The notes under the pieces are model-generated. The model was not told the DNA's origin. It saw only the letters and a list, made by a program, of their open reading frames with translations, and did no database searches. A stretch of DNA of 56,721 nucleotides. Origin: Nitrospirota bacterium. Its GTDB lineage: Bacteria; Nitrospirota; UBA9217. The stretch spans positions 1 through 56,721 of the forward strand of contig JAGVOT010000013.1 in assembly GCA_020052615.1 (NCBI GenBank), read 5' to 3'. A program made the position numbers and the translations under genes. Of the stretch, positions 1-8,180 are shown in pieces. Positions within the stretch are counted from its first letter, which is position 1. Each line of letters starts with the position of its first letter.

Positions 1-537
1 GAACTTGAGCGCTTCTGCGATCTGGTTATTAAAGGCGGTCGGACATTCCTTTGGGGAGGGATGGCCCTGATCAGGAAAGAAATGACGTATGAATTACTGA
101 CCAAGATGAAGAAAGCTGGTTGTTTTAACCTGGCATGGGGAATGGAATCGGGGTGTCAGGAGGTCCTGGATCTCATGCATAAACGCTTCTTTGACATGAC
201 AGTGGCCAAGAAAGTAATCAAAATGCTGCATGAAGTGGGAATACGTCAATCGATCTCCCTGATAGCAGGTTTTCCAGGTGAAACTGAGGAGATGTTTAAT
301 ACGACAAAAGAATTTGTGGCCGAATATAAGGATTATTTTGATATTTCGATCCAGCCAATGATGATCGTTAAGAACTCCCGGGTTCACGACATTCCTGAAG
401 AATATGGAATCAAGCCGGGGAGTGACTGGTTGAAATGGGAAACGATCGACGGAACTAACACTTATGAAACCAGACTTCGAAGGGTCGAGATACTCAGAGA
501 TGTCGTTGGCGGGAAACTTAAGACAATTGATAAATAG
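1..537 (+). CDS. Radical SAM protein, C-terminal part (5' end outside window)
   Basis: The reading frame is open from base 1, so the N-terminus with the CxxxCxxC cluster lies upstream. What remains reads like the second half of a radical SAM TIM barrel of the B12-binding/elongator type. It has LLTKMKKAGCFNLAWGMESG followed by QEVLDLMHKR, the usual strand-helix pair that follows the SAM site, then SLIAGFPGETEEMF, the classic glycine-rich IxGFPGET motif. The last 50 residues are a short C-terminal tail. It lies 5' of polysaccharide genes on the same strand, so a role in modifying a sugar or lipid precursor is likely. The substrate cannot be told from the fragment. Confidence 0.8.
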   Translation, partial: ELERFCDLVIKGGRTFLWGGMALIRKEMTYELLTKMKKAGCFNLAWGMESGCQEVLDLMHKRFFDMTVAKKVIKMLHEVGIRQSISLIAGFPGETEEMFNTTKEFVAEYKDYFDISIQPMMIVKNSRVHDIPEEYGIKPGSDWLKWETIDGTNTYETRLRRVEILRDVVGGKLKTIDK

Positions 538-600
538 CGAATCATCTAATTGAAGTCTCGGGATCAACTCAATCGTCGATTGAAACAGAGTGAAAGGAAT

Positions 601-1437
601 ATGAGTAAAAAGCAACGTCATAATTATGAATATGTGATCGATATCGAGGCGCAAACCGCTCCCGCCAAGGTAGTGCGCATGGTCGGCAGCGATAAAAGGG
701 TGCTCGAGATCGGGGCAGGACCTGGTTCCATCACCAGTCGGCTTCAAGAGAACGGTTGCCGGGTCACAGGAGTGGAAGTTGACGCTTCTGCAATTGAAAA
801 GCTGTCCGCGTTCTGTGAAAAGGTGTTTCAATGCGATCTCAACTCATCCGACTGGACGCGCCACCTTGCCGGTTGCGGCACGTTTGATGCGCTTGTTGCC
901 GCGGATGTCTTCGAACATCTTTATATGCCGCGAAACTGCCTGTCCGCCCTCAGGCCCTTTTTTAAGGAGCATGGCTACCTTGTCATATCTCTTCCGCATG
1001 TAGGGAATAACGCCGTCATTGCCAGTATCATCGATGGTGATTTTGAATATCGTGATTGGGGCCTGTTGGACAGGACGCATATCCGTTTTTTCGGGTTGCG
1101 CAATATGCAGGATCTCGTCGAACAGGCTGGCTATAAAATACTGGAAGCCGAGTTCGTCGTAACTCCACCGGAGCATACCGAACTCGCACCGCACTGGCAA
1201 AGGCTCACAGCGAGGCAAAAGGATGTGCTGGAAGCGAGTACGTTTGGTGCGGTCTATCAGGTAGTCATGAAAGTCGTGCCGGCGGAATTTCCGGGGGCGG
1301 GCATTCGCTTAAAAGAGATGCCGGTACCTGCTTATTCAGCGTCCCTCAAAGCGTCCGTAAATGAGCTGGTGCCGTCGAATGTACGGCCATGGTTGAGGAA
1401 ACAGGTTAAGCGGCTGTTCAAAATAAGATTAAGATAG
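601..1437 (+). CDS. Class I SAM-dependent methyltransferase
   Basis: Rossmann-fold methyltransferase. Motif I is VLEIGAGPGSITSRL, followed by the acidic VTGVEVD that binds the SAM ribose, and the motif IV region is FDALVAADVFEHLYMP. The C-terminal ~90 residues are basic and have no recognised motif. I prefer ATG 601 (GAAAGGA just upstream). An in-frame TTG at 550 would add 17 residues but has no ribosome site. It lies between the radical SAM gene and the glycosyltransferases, so it probably methylates a sugar or a nucleotide-sugar intermediate in surface-glycan assembly. The substrate is inferred from context only. Confidence 0.8.
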   Translation: MSKKQRHNYEYVIDIEAQTAPAKVVRMVGSDKRVLEIGAGPGSITSRLQENGCRVTGVEVDASAIEKLSAFCEKVFQCDLNSSDWTRHLAGCGTFDALVAADVFEHLYMPRNCLSALRPFFKEHGYLVISLPHVGNNAVIASIIDGDFEYRDWGLLDRTHIRFFGLRNMQDLVEQAGYKILEAEFVVTPPEHTELAPHWQRLTARQKDVLEASTFGAVYQVVMKVVPAEFPGAGIRLKEMPVPAYSASLKASVNELVPSNVRPWLRKQVKRLFKIRLR

Positions 1438-1478
1438 TGAAGGATAGACTAGATCACTGAATGGAAGGTTTCAGTCAT

Positions 1479-2735
1479 ATGCAGGCCAACAAAACATCAT
1501 CGCGTAATCCAAAGCTCATAGCGTTCTATCTTCCGCAATTTCATCCCACACCCCAGAACGATCTCTGGTGGGGAAAGGGATTTACCGAGTGGACGAACGT
1601 CACGAAAGCCAGGCCGCTCTTTGAAGGGCATTATCAGCCGCACCTTCCCGCTGATCTTGGTTTTTATGACCTGCGGTTGAGAGAAACCCGCCATGAGCAG
1701 ATCAGGCTTGCCAGGCAGTACGGGATAGACGGCTTCTGCTACCATTATTACTGGTTTTCCGGGGAGCGTATCCTGCACAGACCGATTGACGATATGTATG
1801 CCGATCCGGAATCCGATATGCCCTATTGCTTTTGCTGGGCAAATGAGAACTGGACGCGCAAATGGGATGCGGCAGAGCATGAAGTGTTGATTGCGCAGAA
1901 ATATCAGCCCGACGACGACCTTAATTTTATTAAAGATATGGTGAAGTATTTCCGGGACCCGCGGTATATCAAGGTCGAAGGCGCTCCGTTCCTGATCGTC
2001 TATCGACCGCAGCATCTGCCGAATTCTCGCGAAACGGTCCGGATCTGGCGCGATTATTGTTCAAGCGTTGGTATAGAAAAAATTCACCTGTGTGCCGCGC
2101 TGACGCATGGAAATGAAGATTATGCGCCCTATGGATTTGACAGCGGAGTTGAATTTCCACCGCACAATCCGAAACTCGGGGTCATTAACACTAAAATTGA
2201 TTTTTATGAAACCCACAACGGTTATGTCATCGACTATTGTGACCTTGTGCATTCTTACGTCAAAAGGAAATATTCTTCGAGCAATGTGTTCCGATCTGTG
2301 GCGCCGTCCTGGGACAATACCGCTCGTACCGGCGATCGAGCTTTTATCCTGATCAATTCCAGCCCGAACAACTATCAATATTGGCTTGCTTCTGCTATCA
2401 ATAAAACAAAAGCTGAATTCCCGAATCAAGAACGAATGGTATTTATCAACGCGTGGAACGAGTGGGCGGAAGCATGCCATCTTGAACCTGATCGAAAGTA
2501 TGGGCACCAATTTCTGGAAGCCACGCTGCATACCAAGCTGCATCCGGAACAGTGCCCGGCCATGCAGAAGGCGTTCATGCCGGCCCCTCCTCGACAGCGC
2601 TCATTTTCCAGAGAGATAAGATCCGTTCTGACAACGCATTTGCAGATCTGGTTGAACAAGGTTAAATTGCTTGTCAAAAGATACCCAATTTTAGCGGCCC
2701 TCCTGAGGCCACTATGGAAAGTCGTGCGCCCTTAG
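1479..2735 (+). CDS. WbsX-like protein (glycoside hydrolase family 99-like domain)
   Basis: The protein opens with KLIAFYLPQFHPTPQNDLWW and then GKGFTEWTNVTKARPLF, which is diagnostic of the Glyco_tran_WbsX / GH99-like family found in O-antigen and capsule clusters. Conserved features downstream include DGFCYHYYWFSGERIL, FCWANENWTRKWD and, near the end, FINAWNEWAEACHLEPD. The fold is a TIM barrel; whether members are hydrolases or transferases is often unsettled. ATG 1479 is chosen because GGAAGG sits 10 bp upstream; ATG 1461 is an alternative adding six residues. The C-terminus carries a short basic/hydrophobic tail that could touch the membrane. It is co-directional with the flanking glycan genes. 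Confidence 0.85.
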   Translation: MQANKTSSRNPKLIAFYLPQFHPTPQNDLWWGKGFTEWTNVTKARPLFEGHYQPHLPADLGFYDLRLRETRHEQIRLARQYGIDGFCYHYYWFSGERILHRPIDDMYADPESDMPYCFCWANENWTRKWDAAEHEVLIAQKYQPDDDLNFIKDMVKYFRDPRYIKVEGAPFLIVYRPQHLPNSRETVRIWRDYCSSVGIEKIHLCAALTHGNEDYAPYGFDSGVEFPPHNPKLGVINTKIDFYETHNGYVIDYCDLVHSYVKRKYSSSNVFRSVAPSWDNTARTGDRAFILINSSPNNYQYWLASAINKTKAEFPNQERMVFINAWNEWAEACHLEPDRKYGHQFLEATLHTKLHPEQCPAMQKAFMPAPPRQRSFSREIRSVLTTHLQIWLNKVKLLVKRYPILAALLRPLWKVVRP

Positions 2736-2813
2736 CACGGCTCATCCCGGCGAGTTTGAGTCCCTCAATGTCGTTGAACGGACCTGTTTCCCGAGTGGCT
2801 TAAACAGGAAACC

Positions 2814-4091
2814 ATGAAAAGCATTCTCTTCATCACCAACGATGTCATCGGGGATTCGACCGCCGGACCCGGCATCCGGTATCGTGAGCTGGGAGCGGCG
2901 TTTGCGCGCAGGGGGCACCGGGTAACGGTGATGGGCCGCTGCCCCTCGTTCGCAACACCCCAACCTTTCGCCTACGTTACCCTGTCCGCGTTGAACCTCA
3001 TCAAGCACGTTCGCAGGAACGACTGCGTGGTGTTCCGCGGGGGCGGACCGCTGACCACGCTGCTCCTGATGCTCTTCGCCCGCCGCGCGGTCCTGGTTTC
3101 GGACATCTACGCCTTCACCCAGTTCGAAGTGCCGCACATCATTCCCCGTAGTTTCCGCGAACGGCTGGTGACGGACATACGGAAGCGCTTCCACGTCTTC
3201 AAGATGCAGCTTTACGGCGAGTTCTGCAGGCATTTCTGGGTCGCGAACGAGAGGCAAATGCACTTCCTGCAGGGGATGTTCTACGGGATCGATGCTTCCC
3301 CCGAATCTCGAACGATCACGGTCGTTCCTTTTGGCTATCCTTCCGCGCCTCCGGAACGGACGCGGAACGCGGTTCGGGAGGTCATGGCGGGCATCTTGCG
3401 CGGTGACTTCCTGCTTATCTGGGGCGGCGGTGTATGGGATTGGCTCGACCCGATCACGCTCGTCGAGGCGATGGCGATCGTACGGAAACAGGAGCCGCGC
3501 ATCAAACTACTGTTCCTCGGCATCCAGGCGCCGTCGGGAGGCATTCCCGCCAGGGGGGAGCAACTGGTGCAGAAGGCGCGCGACCTGGGAGTGTTGAACG
3601 TGAACGTCTTTATCAATTCATCGTGGGTGCCTTACAGCGATCGGATCAACTATCTGCTGGAGGCTGACGCAGGTGTGAGCCTGCATCAGCCGTCCCTTGA
3701 AACACGGTACTCCTTTCGGACTCGCAACCTTGATTATCTGTATTGCCGTTTGCCGATGATCCACTCAGACGGAGACGTCTGGGCGGACATCATCAGGAAG
3801 GACCGCATCGGCATCGTCGTCCCTCCCGGGGATGTACAGGCGGTGGCAGACGCGATTCTGAGAATGCACCGGGACAGGGCAATGCTCGCTTCAATGAAGC
3901 AGAACATCCAGCTCCGTTCGCAGGAGCTCACCTGGGATGTAATTGCAGATCGGGCGACAAGGTCACTGGGACCGGATGGCGCGGAACAGAAGCCATCATT
4001 GCCCTGGCTGATCCTCATCCTGGTCCATCGCTACAGCCTGTTCGCCCTGCAGTCGTGCTTTGCGTTCTTGCGGGCCGTGCGCCTGCGCTAG
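2814..4091 (+). CDS. Glycosyltransferase, GT-B fold (GT4-like)
   Basis: N-terminal Rossmann half: MKSILFITNDVIG, then GPGIRYRELGAAFARRGHRV, the usual start of GT4 enzymes (acceptor side). C-terminal half: LLIWGGGVWDWLDPITLVEA, a long donor-binding domain, and GIVVPPGDVQAVADAILRMH, the conserved region after the nucleotide-sugar glutamates. The last 30 residues are hydrophobic (PSLPWLILILVHRYSLFALQ), suggesting peripheral membrane attachment at the site of lipid-linked glycan synthesis. AGGAAACC precedes the ATG. It is the third enzyme of the cluster. The donor and acceptor sugars cannot be assigned. Confidence 0.82.
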   Translation: MKSILFITNDVIGDSTAGPGIRYRELGAAFARRGHRVTVMGRCPSFATPQPFAYVTLSALNLIKHVRRNDCVVFRGGGPLTTLLLMLFARRAVLVSDIYAFTQFEVPHIIPRSFRERLVTDIRKRFHVFKMQLYGEFCRHFWVANERQMHFLQGMFYGIDASPESRTITVVPFGYPSAPPERTRNAVREVMAGILRGDFLLIWGGGVWDWLDPITLVEAMAIVRKQEPRIKLLFLGIQAPSGGIPARGEQLVQKARDLGVLNVNVFINSSWVPYSDRINYLLEADAGVSLHQPSLETRYSFRTRNLDYLYCRLPMIHSDGDVWADIIRKDRIGIVVPPGDVQAVADAILRMHRDRAMLASMKQNIQLRSQELTWDVIADRATRSLGPDGAEQKPSLPWLILILVHRYSLFALQSCFAFLRAVRLR

Positions 4092-4229
4092 TTCATATTG
4101 GCAGGTCCCAACAGCGATGTGACCCTCGGGATCGATTGCGTAAAGGCTTCAGCATATCGGCGTCTTCAACGCAGTCCAGGGGAAAAGCCAGAATAATCAA
4201 TGGGTATTGGTCATCATGGATCTTTCCAT

Positions 4230-4285
4230 ATACCCCATTTATACCCCATCAGTATAGTTGTAATTCCCAACACCTGTGTTATACT
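4230..4285 (+). promoter_or_regulatory. Promoter with tandem ATACCCC operator (site A), upstream of the GT2 gene
   Basis: Two direct heptamers ATACCCC at 4230-4236 and 4241-4247 are separated by ATTT. Ten bases later comes TTGTAA (4258-4263), a 16-bp spacer and TATACT (4280-4285). The same arrangement with the same 4- and 10-bp distances occurs at 34950 and 56316, so a common activator is likely. Expected transcription start is about 4292, leaving a ~70-nt leader before ATG 4361. Confidence 0.6.
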
Positions 4286-4360
4286 ATTCTTCCACAACTT
4301 AGGTCCTCCTGTCGCCGGACGACCGTCACCGGGAGGAGAACGAGGTTATCTCGGTCCGCC

Positions 4361-5275
4361 ATGATCAGCGTCATCATTCCAACACAGAACCCACCCAAGG
4401 AAATCGTCAGCCTCTTTCTCTCCCTGAAAGAGCAGACCGTCCCCAGTGAGATCATCGTGATCGATACCCAGTCGCGCAATGGGTTTGCTGACCTCGCACG
4501 TTCGCACAACGCCGCCTTCATACCCATCAAATACTCCGATTTTGATCATGGCGGCACACGTACGATTGCTGCGCGACAGGCATCTCGCGACATACTCGTG
4601 TATATGACGCAGGATGCCATGCTGGCGGACCGGAATGCGCTCGAACGGCTTATTGAGCCGTTCCACCATGAGCCCCATGTGGCCGCTGCGTTCGGCCGGC
4701 AGCTGCCTGCGGCCAATGCCAACGTAATCGCATCTCATCTCAGATCGTTCAACTATCCTGCGGAATCCTACGTGAGCAGCTTTGCTGATCGTGAGCGGCT
4801 CGGCATCAAGGCCGCCTTCATTTCCAACGGCTTTGCCGCCTACCGTAAGAGGGCGCTCCAGGAAATAGGATGGTTCAAGACCGGCCTTATCCTCAGCGAG
4901 GACACCTATGCCGGCATGCGCCTGCTCTCCTCGGGATACAAGATCGCGTACGTGTCGGATGCCGCGGTCTACCATTCTCATAATTATTCCGTTAAAGAAG
5001 AAGCTCGACGATATTTCGATATCGGTGTGTTCCATAAGGAAGAGCAGGGCTTGTTGAAGGAGTTCGGCATGCCGGAAAAGGAGGGCATCCGCTATGTGCG
5101 ATCAGGGATGTCCTACTTGATCAAGCAGCGCCGCTTCTGGCAGATCCCGGAATTTATTGCACGTGGCGCGACCAAATATCTCGCTTACACGATGGGGCGG
5201 AATTATGAAAAGATTCCGAAATCGATCGCGAAAAGAATGAGCATGCATCAAAACTGGTGGAATAAAACACCTTGA
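4361..5275 (+). CDS. Family 2 glycosyltransferase, rhamnosyltransferase-like
   Basis: Starts MISVIIPTQNPPKEIVSLFL, the GT-A donor-binding strand, with IIVIDTQSRNG after it. FDHGGTRTIAA, YMTQDAMLADRNALERLI (metal-binding region), GFAAYRKRALQEIGWF and LSEDTYAGMRLL follow in the order seen in WbbL/RfbF-type rhamnosyltransferases, and DAAVYHSHNYSV is the conserved late motif. At 304 residues it has family-typical length. ATG 4361 is chosen because the GT2 fold begins there; the frame is open upstream to about 3743, but that part overlaps the GT4 gene and is not protein-like. A GGAGGAG lies ~23 bp upstream, which is distant. The gene has its own promoter (site A). Confidence 0.85.
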   Translation: MISVIIPTQNPPKEIVSLFLSLKEQTVPSEIIVIDTQSRNGFADLARSHNAAFIPIKYSDFDHGGTRTIAARQASRDILVYMTQDAMLADRNALERLIEPFHHEPHVAAAFGRQLPAANANVIASHLRSFNYPAESYVSSFADRERLGIKAAFISNGFAAYRKRALQEIGWFKTGLILSEDTYAGMRLLSSGYKIAYVSDAAVYHSHNYSVKEEARRYFDIGVFHKEEQGLLKEFGMPEKEGIRYVRSGMSYLIKQRRFWQIPEFIARGATKYLAYTMGRNYEKIPKSIAKRMSMHQNWWNKTP

Positions 5276-5325
5276 CCTGGAAATAAACAGTAGGAGCAAG
5301 GTAGTGGCATAGCGTTCAGGTCATT

Positions 5326-5787
5326 GTGTCGGCCTCCCCGGGTGACAAGCTTACAGGCTTGGAGGATACTCTCCAGGCCTTTGCTATTGGTATGCCGGCA
5401 TGACACGCTGTACTTTGTACAGATCGGTCGGGTGTGGTGCCTGACTGGCGACTCGGAGGTGCAAGTTTGCCTTGTGCTATCGATGCCGCAAGGTGTCGAG
5501 ATGGATCGGCAGAAGTCAGCAGAAGCCGTAGCGGCCCCTTAACCAACGGGATGAAGTGCCGAACTGTCGGACTGTCCGAGACCGGATCTCTGCCTGTTCT
5601 GAGTACAAGCTTCGCAAGAGGGCCTGAGCTGGACGTAGCGGACGGAATCCGCGAGGTAAAGCCGGGTGCTTAAAGGACAGGAGGCGACGAGGTCACTGAA
5701 AGAGCGGAAGGACAGGAACCGCCGTATGCGGAACCGTACGACGATGGTGTGGGAGGACGGCGGGGGGCGACCCCGCCTCCTTCCCGA
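5326..5787 (+). mobile_element. ORF-less group II intron (degenerate)
   Basis: This 460-bp non-coding block ends in a recognisable group II intron 3' end. Domain V is GGAACCGCCGTATGCGG..GATGGTGTGGGAGG, followed by a domain VI hairpin (GGCGGGG..CCCCGCC) and a final GAT. Upstream are stretches typical of the same intron type, including GGCAGAAGTCAGCAGAAGCC near 5510. The 5' end is placed at GTGTC (5326) by the GUGYG rule and is approximate. There is no reverse transcriptase gene. Domain V pairing contains at least two apparent mismatches (C-A and A-G), suggesting decay. It sits between the polysaccharide genes and the ABC transporter. Boundaries are uncertain by perhaps 10 bp. Confidence 0.6.
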
Positions 5788-5874
5788 TCAAGTAATAGTT
5801 GCTGACTGTTCAGATGGTTCATGCTATATTTTTTCCTGGTTCGGCACGATATTGCCGGAGATCGGAGCAACGGG

Positions 5875-6609
5875 ATGTCTATCGTATCAGCTCAGCTTCT
5901 GACCAAGGAATATGGCATCATCAAGGCCGTGGACGGCATTGATTTCGTCATCACGCCGGGGGAATGCTTCGGCTTCCTGGGGCCCAACGGAGCGGGCAAA
6001 ACCACGGTAATGCGAATCATCTCGTGTTTTCTCCCGCCCACATCAGGCACCGTCACGGTATTCGGGTTGGAGGTGAACAGCGATCCGTCGGTCATCAAAT
6101 CGCGGCTGGGCGTCATGCCCCAGGACGACAATCTCGATCCCGACCTCTCGGTCTTCGAGAACCTTATTGTCTACGCCCGATACTTCGATATCCCGAAAAA
6201 AAAGGCGGTCCCCATCGCCCATGAGCTATTGGAGTTCGTGGAGCTCCAGGACCGGGGACGGATGAACATCAAGGAGCTTTCAGGCGGGATGAAGCGCAGG
6301 CTCCTGCTCGCTCGGTCCCTGGTGAACAACCCGGAGATCCTTATCCTCGACGAACCGACGACCGGCCTGGACCCCCACAGCAGGCGCGCGGTCTGGGAGA
6401 AATTGAACAATCTCAAGTTCAGGAACACCACGTTGCTCCTGACGACCCACTACATGGAAGAGGCAGAACGGCTCTGCGACCGCGTTGCCATCATGGATTC
6501 GGGGCGTATCATTACGATCGACACGCCGCAGAACCTGATGGAACTGCACGGCGGCGGCAATCTCGAGGACGTGTATCTGAAGCTCACCGGGAGGAACCTT
6601 GCAGATTAA
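5875..6609 (+). CDS. ABC transporter ATP-binding protein (NodI/DrrA-like)
   Basis: Complete nucleotide-binding domain of 244 residues: Walker A GPNGAGKTT (36-44), Q-loop MPQDDNLD, signature LSGGMKRR (135-142), Walker B ILILDEPTTGLD (155-166) and switch TTHYMEE. The Q-loop and GLDPHSRRAVWE match the ABC-2 export subfamily (NodI, DrrA). ATG 5875 is chosen because GGAG lies 8 bp upstream and homology begins at MSIVSAQLLT; an in-frame ATG at 5821 has no support. Its last codons overlap the permease start at 6599, so the two are translationally coupled and form one exporter. The substrate is unknown. Confidence 0.9.
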   Translation: MSIVSAQLLTKEYGIIKAVDGIDFVITPGECFGFLGPNGAGKTTVMRIISCFLPPTSGTVTVFGLEVNSDPSVIKSRLGVMPQDDNLDPDLSVFENLIVYARYFDIPKKKAVPIAHELLEFVELQDRGRMNIKELSGGMKRRLLLARSLVNNPEILILDEPTTGLDPHSRRAVWEKLNNLKFRNTTLLLTTHYMEEAERLCDRVAIMDSGRIITIDTPQNLMELHGGGNLEDVYLKLTGRNLAD

Positions 6610-7354
6610 GCGCGCCTGGCGGGTGCTGCAGCGCCACTGGACCGTGTACACCAAACTCTATAAATCGAGCTTCGCCCTCAACTTCATCGAGCCCGTCCTG
6701 TACCTCGTGGCCATGGGGATGGGGCTCGGCGTGTTCGTCCAGGACATCAACGGCCAGCCCTACATCAAGTTCATCGGCCCGGGGATCATTGCCTCGTCGT
6801 CAATGTTTGCCGCGGTCTATGAATGCACCTACGGCACATACATCCGGATGACCTTTCAGAAGACCTTCGACGCCATCCTGGCCACGCCGGTGAATCTCGA
6901 CGATCTGATCGCCGCGGAGCTCACCTGGGCCGCTATCAAGAGCGTCATCTACGGCCTTACCATCATGCTTGTGGTGGCGCTCTTCGGCCTGGTGGACTCT
7001 CCGCTCCTGCTGCTTGCCATCCCGGTCATCTTCCTGTGCGGCCTGATCTTCGCCGAGGTATCGATGATCACCACGGCGCTGGTCCCGGGCATCGACTCCT
7101 TCAGCTATTTCTACACGCTCTTCATGACCCCGCTCTTCCTCTTTTCGGGTGTCTTCTTTCCTGTCGAGACCCTTCCGCGGGCGGTCGCCGGCATCGCCTG
7201 GTTCACTCCGCTCTATCACCTGGTGAATATCTGCCGGGCCTTCGCTGCAGGAAACACAGACCACATGTTCGGGAGCATCGTATGGATCGTCGTCGTCGCG
7301 GCGGCCCTTGCGCCGGTTCCGTTCAGGCTGATGAGAAGGAGAGTGATTCAGTGA
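6599..7354 (+). CDS. ABC-2 type transporter permease (NodJ-like)
   Basis: An integral membrane protein of 251 residues with about six hydrophobic segments. It shows the family's FIEPVLYLVAMGMGLG near the N-terminus and TPLFLFSGVFFPVETLP followed by FTPLYHLVNICRAF near the end. The start is TTG 6599, inside the last codons of the ATPase gene, preceded by GGGAGGAACC as ribosome site. Together with the ATPase (5875-6609) it makes a two-gene exporter; in this family the complex is a dimer of each subunit. NodIJ exports lipo-oligosaccharides and DrrAB exports drugs, so a glycolipid or hydrophobic cargo is a reasonable guess. Confidence 0.88.
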   Translation: MQIKRAWRVLQRHWTVYTKLYKSSFALNFIEPVLYLVAMGMGLGVFVQDINGQPYIKFIGPGIIASSSMFAAVYECTYGTYIRMTFQKTFDAILATPVNLDDLIAAELTWAAIKSVIYGLTIMLVVALFGLVDSPLLLLAIPVIFLCGLIFAEVSMITTALVPGIDSFSYFYTLFMTPLFLFSGVFFPVETLPRAVAGIAWFTPLYHLVNICRAFAAGNTDHMFGSIVWIVVVAAALAPVPFRLMRRRVIQ

Positions 7355-7648
7355 GGCAGTGCGGAGTGCGGAATGAACGTCAAAGTCTTTGACACTGAAG
7401 ACTCGGAGAACTGCTGCGAAAGAGCATGATCATGAAGCGTCAGCGTCCTCAGTATTTAAAGCAGTCTTTGCGACCTTTGCGGCTTTGCGAGAAAAAAGAG
7501 CCTTACTAGTCTTAGACACTGAAGACATCAGAGAACAGCCGTGAAAGAGCATGATCATGACTCTTCAGGAAGTTAATCTGCATCTTCAGTGTCAAAAGGT
7601 GGTTTGATGCATGATCCGAGTCAGGAACTTGTCTCAGGAGATATCATT
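7355..7648. repeat. Intergenic region with two diverged copies of a ~48-bp repeat
   Basis: No gene is seen. CTTTGACACTGAAGAC..GAGAAC..AAAGAGCATGATCATGA occurs at about 7383-7436 and again, diverged, at 7511-7561. GCGACCTTTGCGGCTTTGCGAG (a phrase that also recurs near 41.3 kb as GCGGCTTTGCGAGAGA) lies between them. These belong to a dispersed intergenic repeat family found at several sites in the window. Confidence 0.5.
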
Positions 7649-8152
7649 ATGGAATTATTGGAAGGTTTGCAGACCCGCAGGAGCATTCGCACCTACACCG
7701 AACGACCGGTCACCCGGGAACAGCTCCATGAGATTATCCACGCCGGTACCATGGCGCCGTCAGGCATGAACAACCAGCCCTGGCGGTTCGTAACGATCCA
7801 GAGCAAGGAAACCCTCCAGAAGCTCGCACAATTCACCAAGTACAGTCAGGTCATCGGAAAGGCAGCGGCCTGCATAGCCGTTTTTGTGGACAAGACCGCC
7901 ATGTACCACGAAGTGAAGGACCACCAGTCCATGGGCGCCTGCATTCAGAACCTGCTGCTTGCCAGCCACGGCATGGGCCTCGGCGCGGTTTGGCTTGGCG
8001 AGATCCTGAAAAGCGCGAAGGAAGTGCGGGAACTGTGCGGCCTGTCGAACGATATGGAATTGATGGCTGTAGTAGCGCTCGGCCATCCGGCGGGGAAAGG
8101 CGGGACCGCGAGTAGAAAAAGTGTGGAGGAAGTGCTGATCAGGGAAATGTGA
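7649..8152 (+). CDS. Nitroreductase family protein
   Basis: FMN-dependent nitroreductase fold, 167 residues. The N-terminal TRRSIRTYTERPVTREQL and AGTMAPSGMNNQPWRFV form the FMN phosphate-binding region, and the C-terminal LGLGAVWLG-type segment reads MGLGAVWLGEILKSAKEV. It ends with the usual VVALGHPAGKG. ATG 7649 is selected because TCAGGAG lies 8 bp upstream and family homology starts there; a frame extension to 7589 is probably leader. Members reduce nitro groups, quinones or flavins with NAD(P)H. No neighbour indicates the natural substrate. It lies 28 bp before the NCS2 permease gene and may be cotranscribed. Confidence 0.88.
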   Translation: MELLEGLQTRRSIRTYTERPVTREQLHEIIHAGTMAPSGMNNQPWRFVTIQSKETLQKLAQFTKYSQVIGKAAACIAVFVDKTAMYHEVKDHQSMGACIQNLLLASHGMGLGAVWLGEILKSAKEVRELCGLSNDMELMAVVALGHPAGKGGTASRKSVEEVLIREM

Positions 8153-8180
8153 AAAGCCGCATCTAACGAGGTGAGATGCT

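Noticed and set aside
3743-4360. Upstream in-frame extension of the GT2 gene (510-residue reading frame)
   Set aside because: It overlaps the GT4 gene in another frame and its translation is Arg/Gly/Pro-rich shadow sequence. GT2 homology begins at Met 4361.
5321-5673. Small overlapping reading frames in the group II intron region as genes
   Set aside because: Frames are short, mutually overlapping and explained by structured intron RNA.
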